Assembly: GCA_023441125.1 (NCBI GenBank)
Contig: JAEZQV010000088.1
Span: forward strand, 1-5,964
Direction of reading: 5' to 3'
Length of the DNA stretch: 5,964 nucleotides
Source: Bacillota bacterium
Lineage (GTDB): Bacteria; Bacillota_C; Negativicutes; Sporomusales; Sporomusaceae
The position numbers and the translations under genes are program-made. Below are positions 5,436-5,964 of the stretch, piece by piece. The notes below the pieces were generated by a model. That model saw nothing but the letters and a program-made list of their open reading frames with translations. It made no database searches and had not been told where the DNA came from. Position 1 is the stretch's first letter; each line of letters starts with the position of its first letter.

Positions 5436-5964
5436 ATGATTAATTCAGTAGAAAAAGCGGCTGTACTCATTGAAGCCTTACCATACCTGCAGCGGTTTTC
5501 CGGCAATACTGTCGTCATCAAATACGGCGGCAATGCCATGCAGAGCGACGAACTGAAAAAGAGCGTCATGCAGGATATTATTTTCCTCAAATACGCTGGC
5601 ATCCGGCCGGTTGTTGTGCACGGCGGCGGTCCGGAGATTACCGGCATGCTGAAAAAACTCGGCAAAGAATCGAGCTTTGTCAGCGGTCTCAGAGTTACCG
5701 ACGCCGAAACGGTAGACATTGCCGAAATGGTGCTGGTCGGTAAAATCAACAGTGAAATCGTCAAGTTCCTGAACTTCCTCGGGGCCAAGGCAGTGGGCTT
5801 AAGCGGCAAAGACGCCGACCTTATTATTGCCGCCAAACATTTGGCCAAGGTCCGGGAGAACGGTCAGACCAAGGAAGTGGATATCGGTTTTGTCGGCGAT
5901 GTCCTGAAACTCAATACCGGCATTCTCGAAAAACTGCTGGATGAAGGCTATATCCCGGTTATTG
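5436..5964 (+). CDS. argB: Acetylglutamate kinase (3' end outside window)
   Basis: ArgB phosphorylates N-acetylglutamate with ATP, the committed and usually regulated step of cyclic arginine synthesis. The first 176 codons are present; full-length enzymes have roughly 290-300 residues, so about 40% is missing to the right. Visible are VVIKYGGNAM (26-35, phosphate-binding Lys29 and glycines), VVVHGGGPEI (59-68), SGLRVTD (83-89, substrate-binding Arg86), GLSGKDADLI (121-130) and the family's GFVGDV (151-156). The N-terminal segment EKAAVLIEALPYLQRFSG (6-23) corresponds to the extra helix that forms hexamers in arginine-inhibited kinases and is absent from the insensitive E. coli enzyme, so feedback inhibition by arginine is likely. 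It starts 33 bp after argJ with no terminator or promoter evident between them, so it should be cotranscribed with argCJ. Confidence 0.97.
   Translation, partial: MINSVEKAAVLIEALPYLQRFSGNTVVIKYGGNAMQSDELKKSVMQDIIFLKYAGIRPVVVHGGGPEITGMLKKLGKESSFVSGLRVTDAETVDIAEMVLVGKINSEIVKFLNFLGAKAVGLSGKDADLIIAAKHLAKVRENGQTKEVDIGFVGDVLKLNTGILEKLLDEGYIPVI

Noticed and set aside
5432..5848. A 138-codon - strand frame at the right end
   Set aside because: The + strand carries argB with all expected kinase motifs over the same bases; the antisense frame is a shadow.

Overview
The window looks like ordinary chromosomal DNA from a spore-forming member of the Bacillota. The best guess is the Gram-negative-type Sporomusaceae (Negativicutes), but no phylogenetic marker confirms this. 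Grounds for the guess are a CwlD-type germination amidase, a compact argC-argJ-argB order with strong AGGAGG-type ribosome sites, and GC-rich coding sequence with an AT-rich intergenic spacer. All six genes lie on the + strand. The two outer genes are cut by the window ends. I see no mobile element, CRISPR array, tRNA or rRNA.

Left block (1-3025): the 3' part of a zinc N-acetylmuramoyl-L-alanine amidase (cwlD-like) is followed, 36 bp later, by a tightly packed three-gene set: a LigB/Memo-like metalloprotein, an AMMECR1-domain protein and a PflA-like radical SAM protein. These are the three components of the 'AmmeMemoRadiSam' system, a widely co-occurring trio whose reaction is, to my knowledge, not established. 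Gaps are 36, 11 and 20 bp, so cotranscription is likely. A rho-independent terminator closes the block just after the radical SAM gene.

Spacer (2987-3134): 148 bp, AT-rich. It holds the terminator, a perfect 7+2+7 AT-rich dyad, and a good sigma-A promoter whose -35 hexamer lies inside an ARG-box-like palindrome.

Right block (3135-5964): argC, argJ and the start of argB, the start of an arginine (ornithine) biosynthesis operon. ArgB phosphorylates N-acetylglutamate, ArgC reduces the acyl phosphate to the semialdehyde, and ArgJ recycles the acetyl group from N-acetylornithine to glutamate. The operator-like site suggests ArgR/AhrC repression. The N-terminal helix of ArgB suggests feedback inhibition by arginine.

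The most interesting part is the AmmeMemoRadiSam trio. Here the LigB-like and AMMECR1 parts, which I recall as one fused protein in many Firmicutes, are separate genes in different frames.
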